From Parachlamydiaceae bacterium (GTDB lineage Bacteria; Chlamydiota; Chlamydiia; Chlamydiales; Parachlamydiaceae), in the NCBI GenBank assembly GCA_013815395.1, contig JACDGH010000107.1, positions 1 through 8,288 on the forward strand: DNA of 8,288 nt, read 5' to 3'. Positions 7,801 through 8,288 of this stretch are shown here, in pieces (position 1 is the first letter of the stretch; the number at the start of each line of letters is the position of its first letter). A program made the translations under genes and the position numbers. Below the pieces are notes generated by a model. The model saw nothing but the letters and a program-made list of their open reading frames with translations, was not told the DNA's origin and made no database searches.

Positions 7801-8228
7801 TAATTAAATTGTTCGTTCAATATTTCACCAAAACCGATGATAGGCTCTTTTCCAAATAGAGAGTAATGCATGCCCGAACTTTGCAAATTTCTTTCTACTA
7901 AGATGGGAACATTTTTCCCTTCCTCATTTGTTTGCATTTCCCATTCAGTGAGCGTTTTTTGAAAATTTTCTACATTCATTTTTATACTTTGGGAAAAATC
8001 GTAGACCTGCTCTCTCTGTTGCGAGGGATTTCCAATTGAACCTGTAAGTAAGAAATCGAAAGAGTAAGAAATGAGAAATGCATCCCGCAAAGTTGGCAAT
8101 AAATCCATATTCTTTAAAAAAGCTATGGTTTGATCATCAAAATTTTGATTCACAAGTTGGGGATCAATTTCCTTTATCTTATCCTGATTATCAGCTACCC
8201 ATTGTTTTATGAAATCAGCTAAGGGCAT
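4743..8228 (-). CDS. Giant hypothetical protein upstream of the helicase (gene A)
   Basis: A 1161-aa protein with no domain I can name. No signal peptide is seen, and the hydrophobic stretch near residues 42-62 contains Arg and Asp, so a membrane segment is unlikely. Residues 1-500 look mostly helical. Residues about 505-720 are rich in beta-type and aromatic patterns, including W-Y-Q-L (543-546) and the segment I-E-L-P-R-F-G-L-S-F (656-665). Residues 770-1130 are helical again, with a repeat-like stretch around 775-865. H-E-L-T-H (951-955) matches the bare HExxH zinc-protease pattern, but no third ligand is obvious. The C-terminus (about 1100-1145) is charged and probably coiled coil. ATG 8228 is chosen because the frame has a TAA upstream with no ATG between; no Shine-Dalgarno is evident. 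Its end overlaps gene B by 82 nt, so the two are almost certainly cotranscribed and functionally linked. I infer that it supplies the N-terminal half of the DUF3638-type giant, either as a partner subunit or as one fused chain. Confidence 0.85.
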   Translation of the reverse strand: MPLADFIKQWVADNQDKIKEIDPQLVNQNFDDQTIAFLKNMDLLPTLRDAFLISYSFDFLLTGSIGNPSQQREQVYDFSQSIKMNVENFQKTLTEWEMQTNEEGKNVPILVERNLQSSGMHYSLFGKEPIIGFGEILNEQFNYGNGWTAISLTHVEKASHLWRTRTRLKDHLDKIYTQIKLSKDRWRLDSNEILTIDPSEKLQPTVYYMDFDSLQISIQEFRELMSLSSATSMQIDQTIGYFLEHSNSLVRPTYQIFFRFLMTEANILNQRIKENPQFALEIAVFYEEMLNFAQESGEINTIIFIAGMSSRFQEVYEKLASSNPEQFQSIIKPQFLNTYEILDPLIQSEYITDEQRALAYREIVTSFRGQITLTPDEAVQVVNAYMYMHLFELPEGYRDDHDAMHDVDFVINDHFMPQLRELLQGEHRDQILSKILKMFINKEQVGEWTSPNKFPYFVSPLGDFQLNVVKGTFKTFTSAIVPFNKNLLRNRLLQEIFSDKPPKTMAQIDEYTFEMQSKDGDSYKLCGNWRDEEHLQRQFGDQWYQLQEKSFTAGLNNKALFVGNHVWYAPSAKEGTAGSMILTAKDSKKFRYRFVLENKENGQNPQVHKVIKLNEQGRDTNLILVDDMREELHTFHRLEAPEYILAWAEDGIIRQIELPRFGLSFAIKVVNSKRQGVSEDLSGYALVEGAKQHVPELGNLGHYLHLQRTESDGSLSERVIFARQPLEPYTQGSYVTNAEPNKNVGMGMSLNPQERTEYQLIKTELVPITTNEQEAIEANLFLAMTHLAERHSIDPDKEANPYARANHYLEKANNQILRQREGLSLDTLEILRWIATQDTVTNDKHPDANVLRLKAELMLLRNRLDFSDMSLSRAERDASNKKNDLPESFKKRLKVHNNLMMTLQETIQKHYIDHLTHLKYVDADLQLSPNEELRLLQNLGNGDNRLAFRFHELTHVMDMAQSVSETTSLRIITSMLGAHSHIDVNFPIQWLETLETLLDPPKAIAEKGVFLRDINAPNLFLQYYAIARGDLQGPEAVAELNEGIGLHLSPFLTQGEMLREMRTALRMTLAANDRGDHWLTMTLLAVATDPTKYPLSHTELKKEIINLKDFNESYEKLSEKIKKVKDYVESGYLNRCLERKKEARLREIFGWLTTKISKTNC
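4806..4812 (-). other. Candidate -1 frameshift site A AAA AAA G in the gene A/gene B overlap
   Basis: In the gene A frame the minus strand reads AGA AAA AAA GAA (R1139 K1140 K1141 E1142), so the heptamer has the phase X XXY YYZ needed for simultaneous -1 slippage of two Lys-tRNAs. Gene B is in exactly the -1 frame. The shifted product would read ...LERKK then RSETKRDFWL... and run to the gene B stop, 2689 aa in all. Without a shift, gene A ends 20 codons later. I see no convincing stimulatory Shine-Dalgarno 10-14 nt upstream and no strong stem-loop downstream, so function is not shown. A homopolymer error or a recent one-base loss from A8 would look the same. Confidence 0.5.
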
Positions 8229-8288
8229 TTTATGATCATATAAAAGCCATTTCCTAGGTACATAGTGCTTTTGTTAAAGATTCATATA
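8229..8288 (-). promoter_or_regulatory. Leader of gene A with a 10-bp palindrome next to the start codon
   Basis: Sixty bases lie upstream of gene A up to the window edge. They contain a perfect palindrome, TATGATCATA (8231-8240), two bases upstream of the ATG. No purine-rich Shine-Dalgarno lies at normal spacing; an AGGAA is about 20 nt too far upstream. AT-rich hexamers are present, but none forms a convincing -35/-10 pair, so the promoter may lie beyond the window. No gene is seen here. Confidence 0.25.

Overview
The window is dominated by two very large genes read leftward (minus strand). They fill about 160 to 8228 with almost no spacer. Gene A (8228..4743, 1161 aa) comes first and gene B (4824..160, 1554 aa) second, and they overlap by 82 nt. 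Gene B has the motif series of a divergent superfamily 2 helicase/NTPase. Its P-loop-like GKS, DEIH box, SGT motif and Q-x-x-W-R-x-R motif sit in a layout I recognise as the DUF3638/DUF3645 family, which is mostly known from giant eukaryotic proteins and from environmental chlamydiae. Gene A has no domain I can name. It looks like the N-terminal partner of the same giant system: helical first half, beta-rich middle, helical C-terminus.

The most striking feature is the junction. Gene B lies in the -1 frame of gene A. Inside the overlap, exactly in phase in the gene A frame, is A AAA AAA G (minus strand, 4812..4806). A -1 slip there, or a single extra A, gives one continuous 2689-aa protein (8228..160). 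Possible readings are programmed frameshifting, a recent natural split of one giant gene, or a homopolymer error. Gene B also has two candidate starts of its own, one inside gene A and one 2 nt after gene A's stop.

The left edge (1..122, plus strand) is the 3' end of a group II intron. Domain V and domain VI hairpins are clear, and the catalytic triad reads CGC, as in IIC introns. The intron body and any reverse transcriptase lie outside the window. The intron faces gene B and ends 37 nt beyond gene B's stop codon.

The organism is probably a Parachlamydiales-type (amoeba-associated) chlamydia or another intracellular bacterium. This rests on the gene family, the AT-rich composition, very long lineage-specific proteins, and weak Shine-Dalgarno signals. 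It is inference, not proven by the window. I saw no tRNA, rRNA, CRISPR array or IS element.
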